From NCBI GenBank assembly GCA_905221605.1, contig CAJNDS010002001.1, forward strand, positions 861,001 to 925,000: 64,000 nt of DNA. The letters run 5' to 3'. Positions 17,266-27,474 of this stretch are shown in pieces. A program made the translations under genes and the position numbers. The stretch is from Symbiodinium natans. Lineage: Eukaryota; Sar; Dinophyceae; Suessiales; Symbiodiniaceae. A model generated the notes under the pieces. The model ran no database searches, was not told the origin of the DNA, and was given only the letters and a program-made list of their open reading frames with translations. The first letter of the stretch is position 1; the number at the start of each line of letters is the position of its first letter.

Positions 17266-17721
17266 CCTCCTTCTGCGTCCCCCTGCCTTGGGCTTCCTCT
17301 CCGTCTTGGGCTTCTGGACCCACCTCGGCGACCCGGTGAGGTCCACTGACAGTTCAGTTTCCAAATGAACCTTTAGGGTCGCACGGGCCGCTGAGAGACT
17401 GGGGAAATGTCGGGCTTGTCGGAGAGGAGCCCTTCGCAGAACCAAAAAAACTTGAACCCTGCCACGCTCTGGCCTCAATCATGAACCCTGAAACCGAACG
17501 AGACCTCCACGGCCAGTGAACCATCCGCCCGAACATGCTAAACGCTTACGCTGCTTCGAGGCTGACTCAACCCTCTTCCACCAAATTTTGTGTGCTCGTC
17601 TGCAACCTTGAACCCTGCACCTTCCCCGAATAAGTTCCCTCTCACGGGTGCCAGCAGGCCACACGTCCACCTCCAGGGCAGCGCCTTTCAGCTCTGATCC
17701 GTTCAGCGACGCCACGGCTGT
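17266..17721 (-). CDS. RRM RNA-binding protein, two exons (partial)
   Basis: Exon 1 is 17646-17721 (acceptor ACGTGCAG, donor GTGAGAG) and exon 2 is 17266-17345 (acceptor ACTGTCAG, donor GTTTGT). Exon 1 ends one base into a codon and exon 2 supplies the other two, so phase agrees. Exon 1 encodes ASLNGSELKGAALEVDVW, the usual last helix and strand of an RRM. Exon 2 is basic (QKPKTERKPKAGGRRR), like the RG/K tails that follow RRMs. The upstream RNP1 and RNP2 exons were not found. The likely role is RNA binding in processing or translation. The intron is 300 nt. Confidence 0.5.
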
Positions 17722-17841
17722 CTGCACGTTTAGGGAGCTCGTGGCTTTCAAATCTTCTCAAAGTGGATTTCTGGAGGGTCACCTGCTTCTCAGGGGCATA
17801 CTGTATGGTCCCCGTGACAGCCCGCGACGGGTGCATGGACC

Positions 17842-17856
17842 GGGGGGGGGGGGGGG
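17842..17856. repeat. Poly-G run (15 nt)
   Basis: Homopolymer G with a further G-rich tail to about 17866. It lies upstream of the RRM exon on the opposite strand. Confidence 0.9.
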
Positions 17857-17939
17857 CGGGGGGAGGGACGTGGGGCCGGACGCAACGGAAGCGGGCGGGC
17901 TGCGCGAGTGGAGACGCGACGAAAGCGGGGGGTTGTAAC

Positions 17940-18490
17940 ATGGATGTTGTTTTAAGATCATGCGGGCACAGACAGCATGCTTGGTAACATGGACGTTCAA
18001 TTCATGGAAGGCATTATAAAGACATGTCAAGCTATGCAGAGCCCGAACCCTACTTCTGAGGGTGGCACAAAAGCACGATACTGCAACCCTGAAGACTACA
18101 GTGCCTGAGGGACGCCAGCAAAAGAGCACGAAAACTCCCAAGAATCAATTCATGGCGGCATGGATGCTCTGCCCACCGGATGCTCTTGTTACATGGACTC
18201 TCATATCGATCGGGCATACAGATGCTCAGGATGCACCGGTAGCATGGACGTTCGTATCTTGCGGGCATGAATGCTCATGTGCGCGTAACATGGACGTTCT
18301 TATTGCAAGGGCATGGATGCTCTGGCCACCGGATGCTCTGTTAACATGGACGTTCTCATCAATGTGGGCATGGATGCTCTGCCCTGGCCATTCGATGCTG
18401 AAACAACGTGGACGTTCATGTCGTGTGGGTATGGATGCGCTGGTAACGTGGCAAGTCTCGTCGGGCGGGCATGGATGCTCTGGCCAGTGT
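17940..18490. repeat. Decayed minisatellite, about 42-60 bp unit
   Basis: The motif GGGCATGGATGCTCTGGCC recurs near 18154, 18214, 18263, 18310, 18366, 18426 and 18468, alternating with variants of AACATGGACGTTCTCAT. Spacing varies and units are diverged. Open frames here are repeat artefacts. Confidence 0.7.
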
Positions 18491-18710
18491 TTACAGATCA
18501 GGTGACTTTGTTCCGGTCTAGAGCTCTTTTCAAAAGCCCGCAAGGTCAGGGTAGCTACTCCGGAAGGGTGCTGGTGGGTGAGGAGTACGCATTGCCAGGC
18601 AGCGAGGATCCGGCTTGTAGTAGTATATGGACATGCTGGAGTTTGCGGTGAAGTCATACTAAAGGACTTTCTGCAATAGGAGATGCTGAGATGCTGGAAA
18701 TGGTCGACAC

Positions 18711-19008
18711 TGGCCAGTGCCGAGGGTTGGTTTGGGGTGGCCTCGACATCCTCGACCGTCTTGTAGGCCAGGACTGCGGTGCCATTTTTCATAATGTCCT
18801 TGGCATCTCTTAGCATCTCTTCAGTTTCAACTCCAGTTTCAACCCCAGGTGGGCACGGGAAAGTGTCGAACTCGAGATGGGAGTGTGGGTTTTTGGGCTT
18901 CGTCGCCCCGCCCCACCTGACCGCAGACCCGCAGGTTATGTTCGGTCCTACAGACTTTGCCAGCAGCACAACAGAAGCCTCGAATTGCGCCAATGAAGCC
19001 TCTCGACC
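18711..19008 (-). CDS. Two-exon partial gene, unknown protein
   Basis: Exon 1 is 18952-19008 (acceptor CTTGTGAAG, donor GTAGGA), encoding REASLAQFEASVVLLAKS. Exon 2 is 18711-18816 (acceptor CTGAAGAG, donor GTGTCG), encoding MLRDAKDIMKNGTAVLAYKT and then VEDVEATPNQPSALA. Both junctions are phase 0. A T-rich tract precedes exon 1. No family recognised. A long open frame covering both exons and the intron also runs into the minisatellite and should not be taken as one protein. Confidence 0.4.
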
Positions 19009-19853
19009 CTTCACAAGCAAGGCACAATGTGGAAAAAAAACGTTTAAAACAAAAAAAACCTTTCAATTCGCCTTCCGCTGAAGAAGCGTATACGTTCCCG
19101 TACTCCCTACGAATCACCAGCATGCAGAATCTGAGCACTCAACCCCCTACCCCTGACCCCCAAACCCTCATTTGTTACGCGCATCAGCCGCACTCGGAAC
19201 CCCCAAGCCCGAGGTCATCCCTTGGTTTGGGCTCTTGGGTAGCCGATACCTTAACCGATACAGACTTTTAGGCTAGAAGAACCCCAAGCGGCGGTGACGC
19301 TTGGCTTGGCGACGACGGCAAAGTGTTGCTCAAGTTCTTTCCAGCTTGTGTTCTTCGCCAGGCCGCCCACCCTCAGCTTTGTGTTCGTGCAAAATTGACC
19401 GAACTGCGTACATCTGCTTGCCCAAGATCCCAAACTGCATAAATGAAGATGTAGTCAATTGGCGCTGCAGTGCAAACACATATCAAATGGAATACGAAGC
19501 AGGAATGTTCAAGATTGCCTACTTCCTGCAACGATCCTTACAGGAGGCAAGGGGATCTTGGTAAAAAAAGATTTGGGTTCTAGAGAGCAGGTCCCGTCGG
19601 ATGCAGAGCGAACATCGCTGAATGCAGGCAAGGCGCCAAACCTTGGTGGCACTGCGAAGGGAGAAAAAAAAGGGCCCCCCAAAAAAAGGGCTCAGGAATG
19701 CGAACAGAACTGCTATATTTGGGTGACATGTGCGACACTCCTGGCATGCAGAGACACTTTCAGGGAGGGATCGATCGTCCGAAGCTTCTCCGAAAACTTG
19801 GAGATGGGCCTCAGATCAGGGAGTGGAGGCTGTGGAGGGTTGGTGTGGCGTTC
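19009..19853. other. No supported gene
   Basis: Contains two A-runs and a telomere-like single repeat. Nothing else I can support. Confidence 0.4.
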
Positions 19854-19912
19854 TAGGGTTTAGGCTTTAGGGTTTAGGGTTTAGGGTTTAGGGTTTAGGG
19901 TTGGCGGGGTTT
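19854..19912. repeat. Interstitial telomeric array (TTTAGGG)n
   Basis: About six TTTAGGG units on the plus strand, opposite in orientation to the arrays at 2.1, 16.1 and 27.2 kb. Confidence 0.92.
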
Positions 19913-20864
19913 AAGTTTCTGGGATTCGTGCTCTGGGTGCTGCAGCACTCCAATGTGTGCACACGGGACTCAGGCCAAATGGCTCAAGCTGCTCGAGATT
20001 ATGTTCATGGAAAGCCGTAAGTACGCATGAACCAAACCGAAACCTCTAACAACACTATGCACCTACTCCGAAGCCGCTGAAGAATCCCGACACCTGTCTT
20101 GGATCCCAGACCCCGTACGAGCTGGGGAGGAACTCAGCTAGCCCTGCAGAAATCCGCGCAGGAGCTCGTTTTCATTGAAGCGGCCTTCCCCAGCACTCAT
20201 ACTCCTGAAGGCAACACTATGTCACTGTGTGCAGGAGAGCAGCTTTCTCACCTGCACAGCCTGTCGTCCCTGGCCGCCCTTTCCCTTTCCCTGCCATCCT
20301 GCGAATGAAGGGGGGAGGCTTTGGGGTCTAGCCGCCTCGCCAGGACGTTGAACGAGAGACCTTGAGAGAACCTAGCAAAAGGCCGAGGCCTCAAAAGCCA
20401 CCCACTCGTCACTAGCAGCCACTACCCCCAAGCATCGGAGTCCCAGAAAAGAGGTTCTCCATCCCGGCCTCTCTGGCGAGGCAGCGATTCTGCGAGAACG
20501 CTGGCAAGGTTGGAATGCCTACCGGGGCTTGACGAATGAAACCCAAAATTGTTCATCAAGTACCACTTCCATCCTGAGCACAATGAGTCCTTGCCGACAT
20601 GTTTCTGCAGTTCTGGGCCTTCTCTCATGCCGAGGACAAAAGGCCAACGGTCCGTCATCTTTCAGCTCCCCCCCCCGCCCGCCCTCGCCACCCCCCAGCC
20701 CTCCCTTCGAAACCCAACAAAGATGACCGCTGATCTTTCAGCCCCCTTCCCCTCCCCCCAGAACCCCAGAACCCCATGAAAGCTGACCCCCTCATCTTCC
20801 AGCCAAGACACGAAAAGAGAAACAGAGAAGAGACAGAGTGAGACAAAGAGAGAGACAGACAGAG
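19913..20864. other. No supported gene
   Basis: Unique sequence with a C-rich and then AGAGAC-rich lead-in to the next minisatellite. Confidence 0.4.
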
Positions 20865-20867
20865 AGA

Positions 20868-22050
20868 CACTCATGATGTCTGTCGGTGTTCTCTGGTTGT
20901 GGGCCTCGGGCGGCTGATGCTCATGATGTTTGTCTGACGGTGTTCTCTGGTTGCGGGTCTCGGGCGGCTGATGCTCAGTGAGCATCATGATGCTCGTCGG
21001 GTGGTGCTCTGTGGTTGAGGGCCTTAGCAGCTGATGCTCATGATGTTTGTCTGACGGTGTTCTCTGGTTGCGGGCCTCGGGCGGCTGATGCTCATGTCTG
21101 GTTAAGGGCTTCAGCAGCTGATGCTCATGATGCTCATGATGCTCGTCGGGTGGTGCTCGTTGAGGGCCGTAGCAGCTGTGGTTGCGGGCCTCGGGCGGCT
21201 GATGCTCATGTCTGGTTAAGGGCTTCAGCAGCTGATGCTCATGATGCTCGTCGGGTGGTGCTCTGTGGTTGAGGGCCTTAGCAGCTGATGCTCATGATGT
21301 TTGTCTGACGGTGTTCTCTGGTTGCGGGCCTCGGGCGGCTGATGCTCATGTCTGGTTAAGGGCTTCAGCAGCTGATGCTCATGATGCTCATGATGCTCGT
21401 CGGGTGGTGCTCGTTGAGGGCCGTAGCAGCTGTGGTTGCGGGCCTCGGGCGGCTGATGCTCATGTCTGGTTAAGGGCTTCAGCAGCTGATGCTCATGATG
21501 CTCGTCGGGTGGTGCTCTGTGGTTGAGGGCCGTAGCAGCTGATGCTCATGATGTTTGTCTGACGGTGTTCTCTGGTTGCGGGCCTCGGGCGGCTGATGCT
21601 CATGTCTGGTTAAGGGCTTCAGCAGCTGATGCTCATGATGCTTGTCGGGTGGTGCTCTGTGGTTGAGGGCCGTAGCAGCTGATGCTCATGATGTTTGTCT
21701 GACGGTGTTCTCTGGTTGCGGGCCTCGGGCGGCTGATGCTCATGTCTGGTTAAGGGCTTCAGCAGCTGATGCTCATGATGCTCATGATGCTCGTCGGGTG
21801 GTGCTCGTTGAGGGCCGTAGCAGCTGATGCTCATGATGTTTGTCTAACAGTGTTCTCTGGTTGCGGGCCTCGGGCGGCTGATGCTCATGTCTGGTTAAGA
21901 GCTTCAGCAGCTGATGCTCATGATGCTCGTCGGGTGGTGCTCTGTGGTTGAGGGCCTTAGCAGCTGATGCTCATGATGTTTGCTGATGCTCATGATGCTC
22001 GCAGGCCTCGGGCGGCTGATGCTCATGATGCTCGTCTGGCGGTGCTCAGA
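20868..22050. repeat. Minisatellite with 254-bp higher-order repeat
   Basis: Built from CTGATGCTCATGATG-type words, GGTTGCGGGCCTCGGGCGG and CTGGTTAAGGGCTTCAGCAG. The blocks beginning at 21015 and 21269 repeat with a 254-bp period and give identical 85-residue plus-strand translations. Shorter 140-145 bp units follow at about 21551, 21691 and 21836. Open frames (AADAHDAHDARRVV) are by-products of the repeat. Confidence 0.9.
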
Positions 22051-23727
22051 ATCCCAAGTACTCCCTCATCTTTCCGCCCCGTTCCCTTCCACCCAGAACC
22101 CCGTGACAGATGACCCCCCGATCTTTCAGTCCCCTTCCCTTCCGCCCAGAACCCGTAGAAAGAAAATCGAGGTCCGACTCGAACTCCTTAAACCTTGAGT
22201 CCAGATGCTCAGGGACGAAGACCCACGCGCCGCGGCCGCTCCTTGGTACGTGGGCTTCTTGAGTCATTACAGGCTTGGAAGATTAATTCGGGGAAACGGA
22301 GGACAGCGCGTGTGTGGGAAGGGATGGCTCAGATTTCGTATCTCATGGGGGCCACATAGGGGGCTTGGCAGAGACCACTTACCCTCAAGAACTGTACTCG
22401 CACAGGCCGAAGATGTCCTAAAGGCTTGCGCAGACCTAGGCAAAAGGATCAAAAAGCCAGCAAGGCTTGCTGTCCAACAGCCGAGCTGCCCCTTACTTCG
22501 GGCCGGGAGGGTCCTGGTGGTGACCCTCCGGACGGGATTGACCTGAGGCGGAGGGCTTTATTGGGGCCTTGCCTCGAACTGAGTGGCTCGAGCGAGGATG
22601 GCGAATCTCTGCAGCACCCAGGCCAAAAGAGCCTCTAGACTTCAGTGGAGCTGGAGCAGCCTTTTGGCCCTTGGGCTACAGATCAGCGCCTTACGAGCTC
22701 TAAACGGCCCTCCGTGCAAGGCACGGCTTTGGCGACTCTGCGCGTGCAAAGGCCCCTAACCGACCACACAGCCCCCGTCTAAATCGGCTTCGAAACAAAC
22801 CTGTTGTCAACTCGAGGCTAGAGTCAATCGTGGGCCTGAGCCTAAGCCCCCCTCCACCCTGCCTGCTTCACCATCGCAGATGGCTTGTAGGCCGTTTGCA
22901 CGGCCGGCTCTGACTTTCCCTACCCTGATAAGCCAATGAAGCACGTCGCTGCCCTTGGTGAGGCCTTGCCCTTTGTCGGATTGCAGCGCTTTAGGGCCCT
23001 GGAGGTCTTAGGGTTTCTGACGGGGGGTTCGACAGTCATCTCACTTTCGCAAGGCATCCTAGGTATTCCGGCCTCATAGAGACCATCACATGATGCCAGT
23101 GAACTCTTTACAGGTGGCTCAGGCTTCCTTGGCATTTGCGGCTTTTTGAGCTTTAACATGGTAGGGGCTTGGTGGGTATACAGGGCATTTGGCCTCAATC
23201 CGCAAATCCCAGCACCGCAACCTGCAAAGGACTATGACCCACAGCCCTGGCCCTGAACCCTGAACCTGCTGGAAGCCCGCATTTAAAAAAAAACATGAAA
23301 GAGCAGCCAGTCGAGGGAGGGGGCCTCGAGACCAACCGCTCCACCAGGGCCTGATCCCGCTTCCTGGCGCTGAACTCGATTTTGAGCGGCTCACCGTCAT
23401 TTTGGCGGCCCACTGTAGTATGTTTCTGCAGTACAATGTCAGCTTCATAAATACAGAAGCAAACAGATTTTATGTATAATTTCCTGTACTGTTTTCTTTG
23501 CCTGTGTTTTTTGGGATGTTGGAGGGCGCTTGCATTGCTTCGGCTTTCGGATGTGGGGAATTGGGGGACTTCGGGTCCTGCGCCGAAAGGTTTAGGGTTG
23601 ACTCGGGTCAACAGTTCTTTGGGACCCTGCCCACGCGGTTTGGGGCTCGTCCCAAGATACCCCAAGCTCCTCCAACAGCATTCCAACAGCTTCCGAAAAG
23701 CCCTCTACATCCCGAAAGCCCTGAAGC
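22051..23727. other. No firm gene; weak exon-like stretches
   Basis: A plus-strand stretch after CTCGCACAG at 22406 reads AEDVLKACADLGKRIKKPAR. A minus-strand stretch at 22930-23160 reads as a basic, proline-rich peptide with a GTGAGA donor. Neither has two good borders. Confidence 0.3.
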
Positions 23728-23776
23728 AAACCCTAAACCCTAAACCCCAAACCCCAAACCCTGAACCCCAAACCCT
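23728..23776. repeat. Interstitial telomeric array, CCCTAAA/CCCCAAA
   Basis: Six to seven units with many CCCCAAA substitutions; C-strand on plus. Confidence 0.85.
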
Positions 23777-23915
23777 CCCTAAATCTCAACACAAACCTCA
23801 AGAAGCCTCGGAAGCCGCTCCCAGAAGTGGCGTGCGCCGCCCGGCGCCAGGCGAAGTGCCAGGAGCAGCCTCGGGCTCCGGACAAGTGACGCGCGGCAGA
23901 TGCACACCCCACACT

Positions 23916-23961
23916 TGGGTTTAAGGTTTAGGGTTTAGCCGGGGTTTAGAGTTTAGGGTTC
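23916..23961. repeat. Interstitial telomeric array, degenerate TTTAGGG
   Basis: Five imperfect G-strand units only 140 bp from, and opposite to, the array at 23728-23776. Confidence 0.8.
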
Positions 23962-25048
23962 ACGCCACACCTCACACCAACACAACACAATGGGGTTAAG
24001 GGCTGCCTTTTTCCGAAGTTGGGGCACAGAGCAAAGTGTTCTGAATGCTCCTCCCACCACTGGGGCGGCCGCGTGCGGGCAGCCAGCGGTAGCAGATCGA
24101 ATTGCCGCGCCCCGGCCTCTCGGGCTTTTGCTGGCTGTTGTTTCGCAGGTCTGCAAGTTTAGAATGATATTGGCTGTCGGTGCATATCATGTGCCCAAGA
24201 GCCCACTCCTACTTCTGAGGGCGGCGCAAAACTGAAACGAACCTAGACGGCTTGTGCGCGAAGGCAACGGCCCAGACGCAAGTTGAAGCGGCCAAGGGAA
24301 CGCGCTTGGGGCAGAAGAGGCACCAGCGTTGCACAATCAATTGCGGATGTGGTGGGGGGAATGACCAGCTGCCACCTCGCCGCACCGCGCGCCAGCACCA
24401 CTGCCAGCTGGTGCACTAGCCAAGCCCAGTAAGCTCAGACGTTTTGCGTTTGGATTTGCGGGGTGGGGGGGGCCTTTCGCGGAACGGGGCCTTGGGTTGA
24501 TGATGAACAAGGCACCTCCCAAGCAGTCATTGAGAGTTCAGAGCTGAGGATATAAAAAAAAGTATATAAAGGCAACTGAAGGCACGTGGCATATACCAAA
24601 CCCCTCCAGCCCCTGAACTGATGCCAGGCCGAGCCTCGTTGAGAGCCCCTGCAAGGGTAACCTGGCACCAACGGCAAGCCGCAAGCGTTTTGTAAGATTT
24701 AGGGGGAAGTTTGGGGGCTTTATTAGGGTTGAGAGTGCTCTCAGGTCGCAGCACTACGCGGGGTGCCATCGTGGAATTGAGGGAAAACCGTTGCTCGTCT
24801 GCCGCTCACTTTGATTGTTGGCCTTGCCTCAAACCCAAACATCCGGCACAACATCGCAAAAGGTCTGAAGGGCTGCAGGCTGCAGGCAGACACAAACTTC
24901 AAGAACCCAGGAAGGCCCCGTGTTGCCCACCCCCCCCCCAACATACCACTCCCCACAACATGGGACCCCAGAGACCTCTGCAGGATGATCCTCCTCACTG
25001 GTGAAGCCCGTCTTGGCACGCGGTGGGACCAGGGAGCGCTTTCAACAA
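23962..25048. other. No supported gene
   Basis: Mixed GC-rich sequence with short C and A runs. No exon I can support. Confidence 0.4.
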
Positions 25049-25086
25049 GCCCTAAACCCTAAGCCCTAAACCCTAAACCCTGAACC
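25049..25086. repeat. Short interstitial telomeric array
   Basis: Four to five units, CCCTAAA with one CCCTAAG; C-strand on plus. Confidence 0.85.
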
Positions 25087-25370
25087 TATATTGACCCCCC
25101 CCAGCCCAATAATCCAAGAAGGCCAGATTCTGAATCCGAAACCTTCAGGCGCTCTGGTTGAGAAGATGCTCCGGCAAGCTTTGCTGCACAGGTGCTTTGA
25201 GAGGCCGCAATGAAAAGCCCAAGACCCAAAGAACACGCAAACTTGTCTTCGCAGGCGCTCTACCCAGTAGCAGGAGCAATTGCCCAGGCTGCAGGGTGCC
25301 AAGCTGGGTAGCCAGCGAGACGGCTGGAGGTCAGCAGATGGCACAGCAATCGCAGTAGGGGCCTCATATG

Positions 25371-25436
25371 GAGGTGTTCTTGGAGGTGTTCTTGGGAGAT
25401 GTTCTTGGGAGATGTTCTTGGGAGGTGTTTTTGGTG
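25371..25436. repeat. 15-bp tandem repeat
   Basis: Four to five copies of GAGGTGTTCTTGGGA. In-frame on the minus strand it reads PRTSPKNTSKNTS. It lies just past the last exon of the gene at 25.5-26.2 kb. Confidence 0.85.
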
Positions 25437-25494
25437 TGTCCTGGAAGCTTTTCAGACCCAAGAGTTCGCCCCACAAAGTGAGAGATGTGGTCAC

Positions 25495-26207
25495 CTGCAC
25501 AAATAAGGACCTCCGGGTGAGCTGGCCAATCATCTCTGATCGTGCTGCAGCTATTCAACATCTCGGAAGTTGTCGCCAGGTTAACGACGGAGCCGAAGCG
25601 ACGGATTCCATAGACATCGAATATGCACAGCATGCACGATCCTAACTGGCGATACTATTTTCTCTCTGGCTGACCTTGCCAAACTTCCGAAAACACCATT
25701 AAGCTAATTTTGCTATGTTGCGCAAAAACCTTTACGATATCAATTTGGGCCGTTCTTGCACAAATTTGGGCCGTTCTTGCACATTGCAATCCGTTTTGAC
25801 GTATGAATAACCGGGCAAATTAAAGAGAAAAGGAGAGAGAAAGAAGTGCCCGTTATATTGTAAGGGAGACGATGCAAATTCTAGCTTCTATTTTGTGTTC
25901 ACCTGTGATTCCAAGATCCTGCAAAAGCCTGTTGAAAAAGGGTATTTGTGGGAGAGGAGTGTCCACGCCATTTTTCTTGCGCACAGCGAACGAGAACGTG
26001 TCTGCCAGTGAAACACCACCCGCAACACTCAACACACCGCTGCGGCGCAGGGTGTGTACGAAGGGCTGCACGTAAACGGGCGCTTGGGGGGGAACTTGGA
26101 GAACTTAAAGAGGGAACTTGAGGGAACTTGGGGAGCTCCAAACTGAAGCTGTTCAAGCACCGGGGCTACGGCTGCAGCGGCGTGTCCCAATGACTGGCCG
26201 GTGCCAC
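25495..26207 (-). CDS. Three-exon partial gene, unknown protein
   Basis: Exon 1 is about 26128-26207 (GQSLGHAAAAVAPVLEQLQF). Exon 2 is 25903-26065 (acceptor ACGTGCAG, donor GTGAAC), encoding PFVHTLRRSGVLSVAGGVSL and IPFFNRLLQDLGIT. Exon 3 is 25495-25641 (acceptor CAGTTAG, donor GTGACC), encoding FGSVVNLATTSEMLNSCSTI and DDWPAHPEVLICAG. Exon 2 leaves one base and exon 3 supplies two, so phase agrees across a 261-nt AT-rich intron. Exons 1 and 2 meet in phase 0 across a very short gap of about 60 nt, which is doubtful. Exon 3 loosely resembles the helix pairs of F-box or repeat proteins, but I do not assign a family. Confidence 0.42.
25742..25782. repeat. 21-bp tandem duplication in an intron
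   Basis: AATTTGGGCCGTTCTTGCAC occurs at 25742-25761 and 25763-25782, inside the AT-rich intron between exons 2 and 3 of the adjacent gene model. Confidence 0.9.
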
Positions 26208-26989
26208 CTGTACACAAAGCAGATACTGGTCTGCACCAGCAGATGGTACCCCTTGCTCACGCAGGTTGAGGGCGCTTTTGCGTTAGTCGCAGGAATGGGC
26301 GCGAGCTGTTTGAGGCTTGGGCTTTGAGGAGTAGACCTGCTCTCCTTCCTCCTTCAGGTCGCATGTCGATTTCGAGGAAGAAGAAGAAGAGAAAAAAACT
26401 AAGAAGCAGCAGAAGCCGTACACTGCGTGCCCATGCAAATTCCTCAAAGGGTGCTCACTCTGCGTTGCGTACACGTCCCCGCCCCTACCCCACTAAATCA
26501 CAACCAAACACAACAGCCCCGTTTCTGGCAACTAGTAGGACGCCCTCTGTAGGGACGCCCTCGAGCTAGACGCAAGACCCGCAAGATTCTCAAAAACTCA
26601 GCCCCCGAAGCCTGGGCAGGGAAGGCGGAGAGGGCCGCCGACTTGCCAAGGTGGTCGGGCGTCAGCCTTCGAAAGGGGACTCCAGGGCTGAAGCGTTCAG
26701 TTTCTCTGTAGTCTCGGCCCTTGGTTGGCCTTCGAACCTTCCGAAAACAAAATATTCCTACATTGCGAGTCTCTTATAGACCCTATAAGGAAAACGTAAA
26801 ACATTTGGAGGGTCTAGCAAGGGCCACGTGTTTTTCGCGATCAGGATTGTGACTGCTATGGCTTGGAGGTTGATCCGGATCTGCGGATGTCAGGATGCTG
26901 ACAAACAAGCCCTGAAGCCCAAGGGAGCCTTGCCCGAACCCTACAGCAGCCCCTACTCAGCCCTGGCTCCGCTTAAGTCACTGCTTAGG

Positions 26990-27150
26990 CCCCAACTGGA
27001 GCACCGTCGCCAGGAGCTCGGCAGGAGTCGGGCCCTCCTCTGTGAAGCACGAGGAGATGGGGGCTCGGTCGGGCTTGTCGGGTGCAGTGCAGGGCTTTGC
27101 AGCCGCTGGGGCTTCACGGCTTTGCAGGTACTTTTGATAAGTTGATAAGG
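26990..27150 (-). CDS. Candidate exon, unknown protein
   Basis: Minus strand after CTGCAAAG. It encodes DKPDRAPISSCFTEEGPTP followed by AELLATVLQLGPKQ and a TGA, with a possible GTGCTC donor inside. It could be an upstream exon of the gene at 25.5-26.2 kb, but phase does not join directly. A telomeric array begins 52 bp to the right. Confidence 0.33.
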
Positions 27151-27201
27151 GTTCAGAGGTTGAGAGAAGCCCTTTCAACAAAACAGCCTTGCTCAACATT
27201 T

Positions 27202-27260
27202 CCTAAACCCCAAACCCTAAACCCTAAACCCTAAACCCTAAACCCTAAACCCTAAACCCC
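27202..27260. repeat. Interstitial telomeric array (CCCTAAA)n
   Basis: Eight units, nearly perfect apart from one CCCCAAA; C-strand on plus. Confidence 0.92.
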
Positions 27261-27428
27261 TGTCTTAGCATATGGGTTCTTCAGGAAGGCAGCGCTCTCT
27301 GTCTCCTAGAATTCTTATCAAGCCTGGGCCTGTTTCCAACCCGGCATGGAGACAGAAGAGCAGGACAAAAGGATATAGACCTTGGAACATCTAAACTGTG
27401 GGTAGTAAGAATACTAAATCTACGTGAC

Positions 27429-27429
<1 letters not shown>

Positions 27430-27473
<44 letters not shown>
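27430..27473. repeat. (GA)22 microsatellite
   Basis: Perfect GA dinucleotide run, flanked by T-rich pyrimidine DNA at 27540-27650. Confidence 0.93.

Positions 27474-27474
<1 letters not shown>

Noticed and set aside
18226-19020. Single 264-aa minus-strand protein
   Set aside because: The frame joins two exons, an intron and minisatellite DNA; splice borders and composition favour the two-exon model instead.
21015-21526. Two identical 85-codon plus-strand frames
   Set aside because: They are consecutive copies of the 254-bp minisatellite period, not duplicated genes.
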